Assembly (NCBI GenBank): GCA_910586555.1
Contig: CAJUJY010000047.1
Location: 1-28,029 of the forward strand
Source: an uncultured Lachnospiraceae bacterium
Lineage (GTDB): Bacteria > Bacillota > Clostridia > Lachnospirales > Lachnospiraceae
DNA length: 28,029 nucleotides
Reading direction: 5' to 3'
A program made the position numbers and the translations under genes. Below the pieces are notes generated by a model, which saw only the letters and a program-made list of their open reading frames with translations, did no database searches and was not told where the DNA came from. Below, piece after piece: positions 7,824 to 16,592 of this stretch. Each line of letters begins with the position of its first letter. Within the stretch, counting starts at the first letter, position 1.

Positions 7824-8945
7824 TTAATTCCCTGCATTTTTAAATGTTATCCCAAGTCCATTGGTAAATTTGTCTGTGCCATTCCTCTGGTCAAATTTTG
7901 CCGCAATGTCTTCTGCCCCTTTGTAATAATATTCTATAAGGGCAGAAATTTTATAAATATTGTCTGTATTATATAAAGGAAAGGAAGCAGGGAAATGGAT
8001 TTTTACTGTATCTTTTGCTTTTTGCAGTCCCTTAAAGAAACATGCTGCACATTTATATTCAAAAAATTTGGTAAAGGGGTTGCGTTCTTCTTCCCATTCC
8101 TGGCAGTGTTTTTTATAAATGCGCATTGCCCTTCCAGGTTTGCTGTATACATATGCACACATTATAGATGCCCAGGGTTTAAATTCTTTTGTATTGCACT
8201 GGCTGTGTTCCAGTACTGCTGCACATTCTGCTGCCTTTTCATAACAGCCATGTGCAATATAATAGTCCAGGTAATTACTTTTTAGGCGCAGCAGTGAAAA
8301 TGAGTTATCAAAAGCGCCCCTGCACTTTATTGTCCCATTCTCAATTTTTGCTGCAATTTTATCTGCTTTTTCTTTTTCACCTGTAGCAAACAGGTAATGG
8401 TATATTTCTGAATTGGCAATACAGCCTGGACATTCACAGGGTTCAAGCGGCAAGCCTTTAAAGTTTTTAAAAGCTTTTATAGCATCAGCAGTATGGCCTG
8501 TAGCCCTGTAAAATGATGCCATATAGCGGTACGGCCTGTTTGCATTATGGCCTGCCGCCATCCAGCGCCTTTTATAATCATTAGAAAACTTTATGCACTC
8601 TTCTAATGGAATCTGGTAAAACTCACTGCTTGATAAAAACATGTTCCCATAATACATAAGCACATTGTCCATAATATCATCATACTGGAAAGGTACAGGT
8701 TCTGCATCCGGGTACTTGTCAGATAATGCCAGAAGTTCTGGCAATACTGTAAAAATATCAATATTATCTGCATACCAGTTAGATTCTTCACAGAACTCTT
8801 CCCTGAAGAAAATCATATACGGTATATCATTATTAAGGTCTGCCTGTTCTGCTGCATAGCGTATTGCATCTGCCCTTGCCTTGCCATGTGCAAGTTCCCT
8901 GTAATTTTGTACCAGGCCAAAAGGGTCATATATATTATTTTCCAT
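7824..8945 (-). CDS. helical-repeat family protein, copy 5 (uncharacterised)
   Basis: 373 residues starting MENNIYDPFGLVQNYRELAH. A GTG four codons upstream (8957) is possible, but GGAG overlaps it; the ATG at 8945 aligns with the paralogues. Landmarks: HGKARADAIRYAAEQADLNN, FREEFCEESNWYADN, FTVLPELLALSDKYPD, FYQIPLEECIKFSNDYKRRW, CECPGCIANSEIYHYL (Cys 170, 172, 175), NGTIKCRGA, KPGRAMRIYKKHCQEWEEER, FPLYNTDNIYKI, KFDQRNGTDKFTNGL. The 3' two-thirds closely resemble the decayed copy just upstream (GRAMRIYKKHxQEWEEERNP shared), so these two are the most recent pair. The CPGCIA(N) piece also occurs as CPGCIAS in the CbrC-like protein at 2036-2869. Function unknown. Confidence 0.85.
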   Translation of the reverse strand: MENNIYDPFGLVQNYRELAHGKARADAIRYAAEQADLNNDIPYMIFFREEFCEESNWYADNIDIFTVLPELLALSDKYPDAEPVPFQYDDIMDNVLMYYGNMFLSSSEFYQIPLEECIKFSNDYKRRWMAAGHNANRPYRYMASFYRATGHTADAIKAFKNFKGLPLEPCECPGCIANSEIYHYLFATGEKEKADKIAAKIENGTIKCRGAFDNSFSLLRLKSNYLDYYIAHGCYEKAAECAAVLEHSQCNTKEFKPWASIMCAYVYSKPGRAMRIYKKHCQEWEEERNPFTKFFEYKCAACFFKGLQKAKDTVKIHFPASFPLYNTDNIYKISALIEYYYKGAEDIAAKFDQRNGTDKFTNGLGITFKNAGN

Positions 8946-8967
8946 TAATAAAGCCACTCCTTAAATA

Positions 8968-9738
8968 CTACAAAACATTTGCAAATGTCATTTCAAGTTC
9001 TTTTATAAATTTGTGTGTGCCATTCCTTTGGTCAAATTTTGCTGCAATTTTCTCTGCCCCTTTGTAGTAATATTCTATAATTTTACAAACCTTATAAACA
9101 TTATCTGCATTATATAAAGGGAAAGAACCAGAAAAACGGATTTTTACTGTATCTGTACCTTTTAACTTTCCAAGCCCTTTAAAGAAACATGCCACACATT
9201 TATATGCAAAAAACTTTTCAATGGGATTGCGCTCTTCTTCCCATTCCTGCCAGTGCTTTTTGTAAATGCGCATTGCCCTTCCAGGTTTGCTGTATACATA
9301 TGCACACATTATAAATGCCCAGGGGTTGAAGTCTTTTTCCTGGCTGCTGCTATGTTCTAATATATATGCACACTTTGCAGCATTTTCATAGTCCCCGTGG
9401 CAAATATAATATTTAAGGTAAATCCTTTTCATGCGTAGCAGCGAAAAAGAACTATTAAAAGAGTCTTTACACCGTAGAATCCCATTTTCAATTTTTAAAG
9501 CAAGGCTGTCTGCTTTTTCCTTTTCACCACTATGCAGGTAATATTCTATCTCTGCATTAGCAGAACAGCCTTTACATTCCCTGTCCCCCACAGGACAGCT
9601 TTTATATGCTTTAAAGCACTTTGCAGCATTAATGCCATCCCCTGCATCTATACAAAATAAAAACATATAATAATAGCGTATTGCATCTGCCCTTGCCTTG
9701 CCATGTGCAAGCTTACTGTAACTGTTTGACCCATAAAT
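8968..9738 (-). pseudogene. decayed helical-repeat protein, copy 4, N-terminus fused to TnpB debris
   Basis: From 9666 downwards an open frame of 232 residues matches residues ~142 to the end of copy 5. Reading the same frame upstream gives DIYGSNSYSKLAHGKARADA-IRYYYMFLFCIDAGDG. So the N-terminal motif is still there, but about 110 residues (between Tyr30 and Tyr141 of copy 5) are gone in frame at about 9669-9674. Further upstream the frame meets no suitable start: it runs into the TnpB fragment at about 9735-9738, then a stop. The ATG at 9666 has no ribosome site. The C-terminal part keeps ECKGCSANAEIEYYL, GRAMRIYKKHWQEWEEER and KFDQRNGTHKFIKEL. A shortened product is conceivable but I judge it a pseudogene. 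Confidence 0.8.
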
Positions 9739-9934
9739 ATCCTTCAGTTTTCTTTAATTGCGTAAATTCCTTCCGCAAATCCCCACCAGGAATAAACTTA
9801 CCGCCGTTTTTATAGTTTTCATGTTCCCTGCTTAATGCCCAGTTATAAGCAAACCTGGCAGTACCAGCGTACTGGAATAATTTAGTTTTTTGCCTGTTAT
9901 TTGGGAGCAGCATTACCCTGGTTGTTTTTATCAT
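9713..9934 (-). pseudogene. tnpB: N-terminal fragment of IS200/IS605-family TnpB
   Basis: 73 codons beginning MIKTTRVMLLPNNRQKTKLF and continuing AGTARFAYNWALSREHENYK and FIPGGDLRKEFTQLKKTEGY. This is the typical start of TnpB/OrfB, the RNA-guided nuclease of IS200/IS605 elements, normally about 350-450 residues. Here the similarity stops after KKTEGYLW, at about 9733, and the frame then passes into helical-repeat gene sequence read in the wrong frame before a stop. The RuvC nuclease domain, zinc finger, TnpA and right end are all missing, so it is a dead remnant. It marks an insertion followed by a deletion that destroyed copy 4. Confidence 0.85.
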
Positions 9935-10048
9935 TCTTCTGCATCTTCACCACCTTAAGTCTTTTTACAAACATTATAAAACCCATCATATATTTATAAT
10001 TTTTTATAAATTATTTTTATCTGTTACCAACCTTCTTTCTATGCCATG

Positions 10049-11923
10049 TCAGTCCATGCCTTTATCCATAAGTGCCAGTATGTTCCTGTTTAAAATCCCA
10101 AGTTCATTATGGTGCAGTGGGAACCCGCCTATCTGGAGTGCCTGTATATAAAGTATTTCTACAAGCAGTTTTATGTCTGCTTCATTTTCCTGTCCGGCAA
10201 GCCTTTTAACCAGAGGGTTTTCATAGTTAAAGTAAAGTATTGCTGCCGTATCGTCCCCTATATCTTCTGCAAATGCATCAAGCATATTGTAAAACATGGA
10301 ATCAGCAGTTGCGCGTGCTGCTGCAATCTGTCTTTTAAATAATGTTTTTTCGTCTATAAGGTAAAATACAGGCTGGTTTGCAGGTGGAAAATTTTTTATC
10401 TCTGCACGGCAGTCATATTGTTTTAAAACACGGTCTGCCACATTTATAAAATCAAATGTTTCATCCTGTCCGTCAGGGGATAAGTCTTTCATAAGGCCTT
10501 CTATATTCCAGTCTTCTACTGCCATTACTTCAATATCATACATTTCACCTAGCTGCTTTAAAATCTCATATGAATATACATATGAAACATTTATAAGCAT
10601 TTTGTCCTGTGCAAAGAAAAGCTGTGAAAGCTGCTTATATTTGGACTCCGTAGGTGCGTAAATTAATGGCTCATTATTTGTCCTTAATGCATATCCTGTG
10701 CATGTGCCCCTTGTTGTTTCAAATTCACACTGGTCTGCAATTATTGGGAAAAGCTTAGGTGATACAAGTGCAAGTGACATAAGTGAAAGCCTGTGTATTG
10801 AGAAAAACCTGTCAAAGACTTCGGGCTTTGTTTCTGCCATATCCTTAATATATACAATAAGGCTGTCCTCTATGGAATCCCTTGCCTTTAAAAGCACATC
10901 ATCAATATAGAAACCTTCCCTTGATGCTGTAGGGCGCAGATCCATTGCATTAACAATGCACTTTGTAAATACAGCCCAGTCTGGTATAAGGTTTTCACCT
11001 TTTTCAGTAAGCAGCATATTTTTAAGGTATATACGGTGCCCGTTCTTTGCTGAAGGCTGTACAGCATAATTTACAATATATGCCACGCCTGATACATTGC
11101 CTTCTTCCGAATGGAACGGCACACAGTCAAAAAACTGCTGGCGCATATTTTCATTAATATCTTCCCCAGGTTCTGCAAACATCATGTTTCCAAAGAGCAT
11201 AAGCTCATTTTTATTAGTTTCCCTGCTTTCAGATGTATTGCTTTCCCATGGAAGATAAACTGGGTTTATCTGTTCTTCTTTTCCTTCCTGCCTTATTATT
11301 ACAGGAAAAGGCAGCAGCATGCCATAATAAATAACAAGGTTTTTTATTGTTTCCCTTGTAAAATAATCTTCCTGCCCTGGTTTTGCAAAAAGTACAACCT
11401 GTGTTCCAGGGCTTGTATTAAAGAAAGCAGCCTTATCACAGCTTTTGCCGTGGCAGATTATATTATATGTGCCATCAGGTTTGCCCCTCCACTCAAGCAC
11501 ATCTGCATCTTCTGCCTTACAGGATTTTGTATACATCCTTATTTCATCAGATACCATAAAACATGATAAAAGACCTATACCAAACCTTCCAATATAATCA
11601 GTCTGTATCCTGCCATCAGTTAAGTTCCTTTTGGACGATTCACCAATAATTGCAAGGAACTGGTGGATTTCAGCTTCCGTAAGCCCAAGCCCGTTATCTG
11701 TAAATACAAGTTTTTTGCCTTCCTCTATATCAAGTGTAATACAGCCGCTATTTGCTGTATTATCTGTAATCCCTTCTTCTTTTTCAAAATTCTTCTTTGC
11801 ACTTATTGCATCAACACCATTCTGTAGCAGTTCCCTTATATAAACATTAGGACTGCTGTAAAGATGGTCAGATAAAATTTCAATCATTCCTCCTAAATTA
11901 ACTTTAAAGCGAAAATCTTCCAT
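10049..11923 (-). CDS. HSP90 (HtpG-like) family ATPase
   Basis: 624 residues. The N-terminal GHKL ATPase domain is intact: YIRELLQNGVDAI (Glu31, Asn35), VFTDNGLGLTEAEI with Asp76, IGESSK, and the lid glycines YIGRFGIGLLSCFMVSD (110-126). The middle domain contains NPVYLPWES and RIYLKNMLL...IPDWAVFTKCIVNA-type sequence followed by LRPTASREGFYIDD, corresponding to the HtpG SREXL-like segment. A C-terminal region (about 490-624) ends LLVEILYIQALQIGG...LNRNILALMDKGMD, resembling a dimerisation domain. It is well diverged from housekeeping HtpG (ELLQNGVDA instead of ELISNASDA), so I leave the symbol blank. HSP90 proteins are ATP-driven clamps that remodel client proteins. Its neighbours are all helical-repeat paralogues: copy 3 ends 43 bases upstream. 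GAGG lies 9 bases before the ATG. Confidence 0.9.
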   Translation of the reverse strand: MEDFRFKVNLGGMIEILSDHLYSSPNVYIRELLQNGVDAISAKKNFEKEEGITDNTANSGCITLDIEEGKKLVFTDNGLGLTEAEIHQFLAIIGESSKRNLTDGRIQTDYIGRFGIGLLSCFMVSDEIRMYTKSCKAEDADVLEWRGKPDGTYNIICHGKSCDKAAFFNTSPGTQVVLFAKPGQEDYFTRETIKNLVIYYGMLLPFPVIIRQEGKEEQINPVYLPWESNTSESRETNKNELMLFGNMMFAEPGEDINENMRQQFFDCVPFHSEEGNVSGVAYIVNYAVQPSAKNGHRIYLKNMLLTEKGENLIPDWAVFTKCIVNAMDLRPTASREGFYIDDVLLKARDSIEDSLIVYIKDMAETKPEVFDRFFSIHRLSLMSLALVSPKLFPIIADQCEFETTRGTCTGYALRTNNEPLIYAPTESKYKQLSQLFFAQDKMLINVSYVYSYEILKQLGEMYDIEVMAVEDWNIEGLMKDLSPDGQDETFDFINVADRVLKQYDCRAEIKNFPPANQPVFYLIDEKTLFKRQIAAARATADSMFYNMLDAFAEDIGDDTAAILYFNYENPLVKRLAGQENEADIKLLVEILYIQALQIGGFPLHHNELGILNRNILALMDKGMD

Positions 11924-11966
11924 TTATATATACCTCATTTCCTTAAATCTAAGTTTTATGTAATAT

Positions 11967-13073
11967 TTACTTTTTTGCAGTTTCCAGGGAAGTTTCCAAT
12001 GTTTCCATATAACTGCATGCATTGTTCCTTTGGTCAAATTTCTTTGCAATATCTGCTGCCCTGTTATAATAATAGTTAAACAAATCTTCTGTTTTATATA
12101 TGTTTTCTTCATTATAAATTGGGAAAGATGTATCAAATTTAATCCTTATTGTTTCCCTTCCATCTCTCTTTATCCTGTACCAGAAACAGCAGGTATTACA
12201 TGAAGAATCGAACATATTGTCAGGGCTGTGTTCTTCTTCTAGTTTTTTCCAGTATTTTTTATAAAGCCTTAATGCACGTCCTGGCTTTGTATGTGTATAA
12301 CAGTTCATAATAGTGCCCCATACCTGGTATTCGGTTTCATCATTAATTTTATGTTCAAGCAGTCCTGCTATTTCTGCTGCCTTTTCAAATTCATAGTGGT
12401 CCATATAATATCCAAGGAATGAAATCTTCATTCTAAGCCATGCATCCAGGTAATTAAAGCACCTTAGTTTAAAACTTTCAATATCGCGTGACAGTTCCAA
12501 AGCTTTGTCAAAATCACCAGCATTAAGGTAAAATTCTATTTCTGTATTTCTCTCACATGCATGGCAGTCACTGTTTAAATCCCTTGGGATTTTCTCAAAA
12601 TTATAAAAGGCCTCTTCCTGCTTTTTGCTGTCAAAACTGTAAAAACAGTAAAGTGCCCTGTAATATGGCTTTAGATTATAGCCATATGAAGCAGAACGTT
12701 TTTTGAAATCTTCAAAGAAATTTAAACAGTCCTGCATTGGAATCTGGTAGAAGCTGCTGCACTCACTTATTACCCATTTATAAATCCAGAGTATATGGTC
12801 AAGTGCATTATTATAATTAGTGTCAAATTGTGTTGAAGGGGTATCAGGGTACTTGTCTATAATAGATAACATCTCTGGAAAAATTACCATCATATGCATC
12901 ATATTACCATAAAAACATGTTTCATGGCATAACTGTTCCCTGAAATATATCATAAAAGGCACATCATTATTCTGGTCTGCCATTTTAACAGCCTCCCTTA
13001 TGCCTTCTTCCTTTGCTTTGCCGTGGGGCAGTGCGTCATAATACTTTTTTAACTCTTCCGGGTTATAATCCAT
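11967..13073 (-). CDS. helical-repeat family protein, copy 3 (uncharacterised)
   Basis: 368 residues, MDYNPEELKKYYDALPHG start with GGAGG 6 bases ahead. It belongs to the upstream subgroup (copies 1-3), marked by PDTPSTQFD, a KW pair in LWIYKWVISECSSFYQIP, LKPYYRALYCFYSFD and a one-residue-different Cys motif, DCHACERNTEIEFYL. Other family landmarks: FREQLCHETCFYGN, MVIFPEMLSIIDKYPD, IESFKLRCFN, GRALRLYKKYWKKLEEEH, FPIYNEENIYKT, YYYNRAADIAKKFDQRNN. It is immediately upstream of the HSP90 gene (43 bases), same strand, with no terminator in between, so the two are probably made from one mRNA. Helix pairs such as GDFDKALELSRDIES support a TPR-like fold. Function unknown. Confidence 0.85.
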   Translation of the reverse strand: MDYNPEELKKYYDALPHGKAKEEGIREAVKMADQNNDVPFMIYFREQLCHETCFYGNMMHMMVIFPEMLSIIDKYPDTPSTQFDTNYNNALDHILWIYKWVISECSSFYQIPMQDCLNFFEDFKKRSASYGYNLKPYYRALYCFYSFDSKKQEEAFYNFEKIPRDLNSDCHACERNTEIEFYLNAGDFDKALELSRDIESFKLRCFNYLDAWLRMKISFLGYYMDHYEFEKAAEIAGLLEHKINDETEYQVWGTIMNCYTHTKPGRALRLYKKYWKKLEEEHSPDNMFDSSCNTCCFWYRIKRDGRETIRIKFDTSFPIYNEENIYKTEDLFNYYYNRAADIAKKFDQRNNACSYMETLETSLETAKK

Positions 13074-13088
13074 CTAAATCCTCCTTAA

Positions 13089-14198
13089 TTATATATCTGC
13101 TATTTTTAATGCTTTTTCAAGTGTTTTTATACATTTATCTGTATTACTCCTTTTATCAAATTTTAATGCAATATCTTCTGCCCTCAAACAATAATAATTG
13201 TATAAACTGTCTGTACTATAAGTTTTATCTTTTGTGTATAATGGAAAAGAAATATCTGCATTAAATTTTATACTTTCTTTGCCCTGCTTTTTTATTACCC
13301 AGAAAAAGCAGCAGGTATTTTTTAATATATCAAATTCATCAAGAGGTGTCCCGCCTTTCTCCAGCTCCTTCCAGTATTTTTTATAAATCCTTAATGCTCT
13401 TCCTGGGTTTGTATGTGCATAACAGTTAATAATAGTACCCCATTGCAAAAATTCTGTCCTGTTATCAATATATGGTTCCAGCAGGTGTGCTGTTTTACTT
13501 GCTTCTTCAAAATTTCCATTATCTATGTAATAGTTTAAAAATGACATTTTAACCCGTATCCATGAATCATAGTAACCATTTAGACACCTTAATCGAAAGT
13601 TTTCAATATCCTCTGACAGTTGTAATGCTTTATTAAAATTACCATTGTTAAGGTAAAACTCTATTTCTGTATTTCTTTCACAAGCCTGGCAGTCACTGTT
13701 TGAATCTCTTTTAGCAGCCATAAACTTATTAAATGCTTTATCTTCTTCTTCCTTGTTAAAACTATAAAAATAATAAACTGCCCTGTAATATGGTTTTAAG
13801 CTGTAACCATAATTTATATAACGTTTTTTAAAGTCTGCAAAGAATTTTTTGCAGTCTTCTAATGGTATCTGGTAGAAAGAACTGCATTTTATAATTACCC
13901 ATTTATATATCCATAAAATATGGTCAAGTGCATTGTCATAAACCCTGTCAAACTGTGTTGTGGGAGTGTCTGGGTATTTGTCTATTATAGACAAAAGTTC
14001 TGGGAAAACTGTCATCATATACATGGCATTACCATAAAAGTTGGCTTCACTGCACAGTTCTTCACGGAAAAACACCATAAATGGTACATCACTATTTTTA
14101 TCTGCTTCGTATATTGCCTCCCTTATGGCACTTTCTTTTGCCGTGCCATGTGGCAGTATATCATAATGTTTTTTTAATATCTCTGGATTATAAACCAA
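13089..14198 (-). CDS. helical-repeat family protein, copy 2 (uncharacterised)
   Basis: 369 residues, apparently from a TTG start at 14198 with GGTGG 5 bases upstream; the resulting (M)VYNPEILKKHYDILPHG aligns exactly with copy 3, and no ATG or GTG is nearby. Landmarks: FREELCSEANFYGN, MTVFPELLSIIDKYPD, TPTTQFDRVYDNALDHILW, SSFYQIPLEDCKKFFADFKK, DCQACERNTEIEFYL, IENFRLRCLN, NPGRALRIYKKYWKELE, FPLYTKDKTYS, KFDKRSNTDKCIKTL. It lies 20 bases after copy 1 and 15 before copy 3. The TTG start and poor ribosome site suggest lower translation than its neighbours. Function unknown. Confidence 0.82.
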   Translation of the reverse strand: MVYNPEILKKHYDILPHGTAKESAIREAIYEADKNSDVPFMVFFREELCSEANFYGNAMYMMTVFPELLSIIDKYPDTPTTQFDRVYDNALDHILWIYKWVIIKCSSFYQIPLEDCKKFFADFKKRYINYGYSLKPYYRAVYYFYSFNKEEEDKAFNKFMAAKRDSNSDCQACERNTEIEFYLNNGNFNKALQLSEDIENFRLRCLNGYYDSWIRVKMSFLNYYIDNGNFEEASKTAHLLEPYIDNRTEFLQWGTIINCYAHTNPGRALRIYKKYWKELEKGGTPLDEFDILKNTCCFFWVIKKQGKESIKFNADISFPLYTKDKTYSTDSLYNYYCLRAEDIALKFDKRSNTDKCIKTLEKALKIADI

Positions 14199-14218
14199 TT
14201 AAACCACCAGCCTTTTTA

Positions 14219-15340
14219 TTATATGAAGCCTGGTATACTATCCAGCTTTTCATCCATTTCTTTTATGTAACTGTCTGCATTGTTCCTTTTATCAAACTTT
14301 AATGCAATATCCTTTGCCCTTTTATAATAATAGTTATACAAATCCCTTGCTTTATAAATTTTTTCTTCATTATATAGCGGGAAAGAATTATCAAACTCAA
14401 GTTTTACAGTATCTTTTTTCCTGTCTGTTATAAATTTCTTCCAGAAGCAGCATACATTTAATGCTTTGCTAAATTCATCAGAAGGACATGTGCCAGACTG
14501 CCAGTCTTTCCAGTGCTTTTTATATACCCTTAATGCCCTTCCTGGCCTTGTATATGAATAACACCTTAAAATTTCGTCCCATACCTGGTATTCTGTCTTC
14601 TGGTTCATATTGTGTTCCAGTATATATGCAATCTGGTCTGCTTCTTCAAAATTTCCTTTATCCATGTAATAACACATAAATTTGTCCTTCATTCTAAGCC
14701 ATGCTGACCTGTCATTGCCACATTTTAACTTAAATGTTTCGATATCTTCTGACAGCACTTTTGCTTTTTCAAATTCATCTTTATCAAGATAAAACCCTAT
14801 TTCTGTGTTTCTGTCACATGCTTTGCAGTCACCGTTCCCGTCCCGTGGAAGCTTTTCATATTTATGGAATGCTTTGTCTGACTTTTCATCATCAAAACTG
14901 TAAAACCTGTATAAAAGTTTGTAATATGGTTTTAAATTAAAGCCATATGAGATGGAACGCTTTTTAAAATCTTCAAAGAACTTTATGCAGTCTTCCATTG
15001 GAACCTGGTAAAAGCCTGAACATCTTCCAACCACCCATTTGTAAACCCACAATACATGTTCCATGGCATTTTTATAAGCAGTGTCAAACTGCGTTGACGG
15101 CGTATCTGGGTGTCTGTCTATAAGGTTTAAAATTTCCGGGAACACAACCATCATCTCTGTTTCATCACTATAAAAACATGATTCTTCACATAGGTCTTCA
15201 CGGAAATATAACATAAATGTTATATCATTATGCATATCTGCTTTTTCTATGGCACTTTTAATTGCTGCCATACGTACCTTGCCATGTGGAAGCTTATTAT
15301 AAAACCTTTTAACTTCCACAGGATCATAATTTTTCTCCAT
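14219..15340 (-). CDS. helical-repeat family protein, copy 1 (uncharacterised)
   Basis: First copy of the array in the direction of transcription; 373 residues, ATG preceded by GGAGG at 7 bases. It differs at the otherwise fixed entry motif: PHGKVRMAAIKSAIEKADMH in place of HGKARADAIR. Landmarks: FREDLCEESCFYSDE, MVVFPEILNLIDRHPD, TPSTQFDTAYKNAMEHVLW, SGFYQVPMEDCIKFFEDFKK, Cys172/Cys175 in DCKACDRNTEIGFYL, Cys207, RPGRALRVYKKHWKDWQ, FPLYNEEKIYKA, YYKRAKDIALKFDKRNNADS. It starts 37 bases after the rtcB stop, with no obvious promoter or terminator in the gap, so rtcB and the array may share an mRNA. Function unknown. Confidence 0.85.
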   Translation of the reverse strand: MEKNYDPVEVKRFYNKLPHGKVRMAAIKSAIEKADMHNDITFMLYFREDLCEESCFYSDETEMMVVFPEILNLIDRHPDTPSTQFDTAYKNAMEHVLWVYKWVVGRCSGFYQVPMEDCIKFFEDFKKRSISYGFNLKPYYKLLYRFYSFDDEKSDKAFHKYEKLPRDGNGDCKACDRNTEIGFYLDKDEFEKAKVLSEDIETFKLKCGNDRSAWLRMKDKFMCYYMDKGNFEEADQIAYILEHNMNQKTEYQVWDEILRCYSYTRPGRALRVYKKHWKDWQSGTCPSDEFSKALNVCCFWKKFITDRKKDTVKLEFDNSFPLYNEEKIYKARDLYNYYYKRAKDIALKFDKRNNADSYIKEMDEKLDSIPGFI

Positions 15341-15377
15341 ATTTAATCCTCCGCCCTAGTGCGTGTTTTTTAATATG

Positions 15378-16577
15378 TTATGATGCTTTAAAATTATATA
15401 CTGGCTTCATAATATCAATTATATCTACAGAGTCCTTTATAATACTAATTATATCATTTAGGGATTTGTAGGCCATTGGTGCTTCATCAAGTGTTTCCTC
15501 ATTTACAGATGTTGTATAAATCCCTTCCATTGTTTTTTTATACTCTTCCATGCTTAATTTTTCTTTTGCCTTGGTACGTGACATAATCCTGCCTGCACCA
15601 TGTGGCGCAGAATAATTCCAGGAAGGGTTTCCTTTTCCTTCTGCAAGTACACTTCCGTCCCTCATATTAATTGGGATAAGGACTTTTTCGCCTTTATATG
15701 CAGATATTGCACCTTTTCTTAAAATCATGTTTTTGGTATCAATATAATTATGGATTGTATGGAATGATTCCCCTGCCTGTATACCTGCATGGCTTAGTAG
15801 TATTTCTGCAATTTTTTCACGGTTCCTCCTGGCAAATTCCTGGCAGATTTCCACATCATGCAGGTAGTCTTCAAAATAAGTGCCATACAGGTAACATAAG
15901 TCATCTGGTATAAGACATTCCTTTTTATCCCACGCAAGTTTTTTAAGTGCTGCCTGTATTTCTTTCCTGCGTCCCTCTGCCTTATAGCTTGTTATAATCT
16001 CCTCTTTTTTCTTAAAATACTCTTCTTTGCCAGAGTGGAGTTCAACAGCAAGTTTCTGGTAAAGCTCTGCCACCTGCTTGCCAAGGTTGCGGCTGCCTGT
16101 ATGGATAATAAGGTATTTTGTACCGTCTGCTGCCTGGTCTATCTCAATAAAATGGTTGCCCCCGCCAAGCGTCCCAAGGCTTCTCTCAAGGTATTTTGTA
16201 TTTTTAAGGCTTCTGTAGCAGCAAAGTTCCATAAGGTTAAAATGTTCCTGCCTGCCTTCCCATACATTCATTCCAGAAGGGATATAATGCGCTGCTTCAT
16301 CTGCCTTTTTAAAGTCAATGTCTGTCTTGCCAATATTAACTGTATACATGCCACAGCCAATATCCACACCAACAATATTTGGCACTGCCTTTCCTGTTAC
16401 TGTCATTGTAGTGCCTATTGTACAGCCTTTCCCCGCATGTACATCGGGCATAATCCGTATGCTGCTTCCTTCTGTAAATTCATAATCACACATACGGCGT
16501 ATCTGTTCCCTGGCTTCTTCTTCTATGGTATTTGCATAACATATTGCAGTATTAATTTTTCCTTTAATCTCAAACAT
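15378..16577 (-). CDS. rtcB: RtcB-type RNA ligase (3'-phosphate/5'-hydroxyl)
   Basis: RtcB joins RNA 2',3'-cyclic phosphate or 3'-phosphate ends to 5'-hydroxyl ends using GTP and Mn2+. The active-site blocks are visible: PDVHAGKGCTIGTTMTV, VGVDIGCGMYTVN with the metal-binding Cys75, LGGGNHFIEID, LIIHTGSRNLGKQ, HAGIQAGESFHTIHNYID and the guanylylated His region APHGAGRIMSRTKAKEKL. At 399 residues it is close to the bacterial family length, so it should be active. GGAGG precedes the ATG. It starts 15 bases after glpK and ends 37 bases before the helical-repeat array. In other bacteria rtcB serves RNA repair under stress; whether the array is part of this response is not shown. Confidence 0.95.
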   Translation of the reverse strand: MFEIKGKINTAICYANTIEEEAREQIRRMCDYEFTEGSSIRIMPDVHAGKGCTIGTTMTVTGKAVPNIVGVDIGCGMYTVNIGKTDIDFKKADEAAHYIPSGMNVWEGRQEHFNLMELCCYRSLKNTKYLERSLGTLGGGNHFIEIDQAADGTKYLIIHTGSRNLGKQVAELYQKLAVELHSGKEEYFKKKEEIITSYKAEGRRKEIQAALKKLAWDKKECLIPDDLCYLYGTYFEDYLHDVEICQEFARRNREKIAEILLSHAGIQAGESFHTIHNYIDTKNMILRKGAISAYKGEKVLIPINMRDGSVLAEGKGNPSWNYSAPHGAGRIMSRTKAKEKLSMEEYKKTMEGIYTTSVNEETLDEAPMAYKSLNDIISIIKDSVDIIDIMKPVYNFKAS

Positions 16578-16592
16578 AACAATCCTCCAGTA

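Noticed and set aside
9713..9934. Functional IS200/IS605 transposon
   Set aside because: Only the TnpB N-terminus remains; no TnpA, RuvC domain or element ends.
11050..11110. Housekeeping htpG call for the HSP90 gene
   Set aside because: Motifs are diverged (ELLQNGVDA, LPWE) and context is the array, so I keep only the family name; a separate htpG could exist elsewhere.
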